From the NCBI GenBank assembly GCA_035255485.1, contig DATEZO010000085.1, positions 1 through 5,464 on the forward strand: a stretch of 5,464 bases of DNA. The letters run 5' to 3'. This DNA is from DATEZO01 sp035255485. Its GTDB lineage: Bacteria; Pseudomonadota; Gammaproteobacteria; Burkholderiales; Burkholderiaceae_D. The notes under the pieces were generated by a model. That model made no database searches and had not been told where the DNA came from. It worked only from the letters and a program-made list of their open reading frames with translations. This document shows, in pieces, positions 5,135 to 5,464 of the stretch. The position numbers were made by a program, and so were the translations under genes. The first letter of the stretch is position 1. Each line of letters begins with the position of its first letter.

Positions 5135-5464
5135 ATGAATCAGGTAATAGAAAGACAGAAATCTCAATCTCTGTTGAGAAAGCCGTTGAGTGCACCAGAT
5201 GAAACCCGGCCTTTTGCAGATGGAAAAGGCCGCTTGTGCGTATTTAATGTTGGAACAGCAACGATAGGGCGCGGCGAATTTGAGCCGGGTTGGCGTTGGA
5301 GCACCCATGTCAAACCGCTTGCCGGTACGTCGTCGTGCCAAGCGTCGCATACTGGTGTCGTGCTGTCCGGCCGCATGTGCGTAAGGATGGACGATGGCGA
5401 AGAAGTGGAGTATCAGGAAGGCGACAGTTTTTATATGAAGCCGGGGCACGATGCATGGGTCGTA
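5135..5464 (+). CDS. Cupin-domain protein (3' end beyond window)
   Basis: The frame is open for 110 codons to the end of the window with no stop. The ATG at 5135 has GAGG at 5124-5127, seven bases upstream. The protein has a single conserved cupin barrel. Residues 49-58 read FEPGWRWSTH, then VKPLAGTSSCQASH (59-72), then a VVLSGRM strand, an acidic turn MDDGEE (85-90) and the second cupin motif EGDSFYMKPGHDAW (95-108). His58, His72 and His105 are candidate metal ligands. The first motif lacks the usual HxH-plus-Glu set, so enzymatic activity cannot be assumed. The order and wording resemble small stand-alone cupins of about 120 residues in Burkholderiales and actinobacteria, so perhaps only 10-20 residues are missing. 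Biochemical role unknown: small-molecule or metal binding is the safe statement. The transcript probably starts after the terminator at 4768-4804. Confidence 0.88.
   Translation, partial: MNQVIERQKSQSLLRKPLSAPDETRPFADGKGRLCVFNVGTATIGRGEFEPGWRWSTHVKPLAGTSSCQASHTGVVLSGRMCVRMDDGEEVEYQEGDSFYMKPGHDAWVV

Noticed and set aside
4931..5449. Minus-strand 172-codon frame over the cupin start and spacer
   Set aside because: More than half is antisense to the cupin gene, which has conserved motifs and a good ribosome binding site. The rest has no recognisable domain.

Overview
The window reads as a piece of a beta-proteobacterial chromosome, probably Burkholderiales (Cupriavidus/Ralstonia/Burkholderia-like). 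This rests on the moderately high GC, the Aer-type chemoreceptor beginning MRTNLPVTQRE, and the overall look of the DauA-like and VIT proteins. The genus is inferred from recalled family resemblance, not from a search.

Layout. Positions 1-205 hold no gene I can support, only a weak candidate terminator for the minus-strand transcript. Two minus-strand genes follow. A FAD-dependent oxidoreductase of the D-arginine dehydrogenase (DauA) type lies at 206-1333, and a VIT/CCC1-family iron/manganese transporter lies at 1473-2162. A short leader ORF (2159-2194) with a strong Shine-Dalgarno overlaps the transporter start by four bases. From about 2195 to 3194 there is roughly 1 kb with no convincing gene. 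It is rich in perfect inverted repeats, including a 100-bp segment bounded by 18-bp inverted arms. A plus-strand aerotaxis-type methyl-accepting chemotaxis protein follows at 3195-4748 and ends in a clear intrinsic terminator. After a further mostly non-coding stretch, which contains a possible 38-aa small ORF and short palindromes, a plus-strand cupin-domain gene starts at 5135 and runs off the window.

Functionally the genes look independent: amino-acid/amine oxidation, metal export or storage, energy/redox taxis, and a small cupin protein. The transporter and the oxidoreductase are codirectional, with a 139-bp gap and no obvious terminator between them, so co-transcription is possible but not shown. 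I see no defence system, CRISPR array, tRNA/rRNA or intact insertion sequence. The points most worth a second look are the translationally coupled leader ORF, the inverted-repeat-rich 1-kb spacer with its 100-bp palindromic-ended element, and the altered substrate pocket of the DauA-like enzyme.
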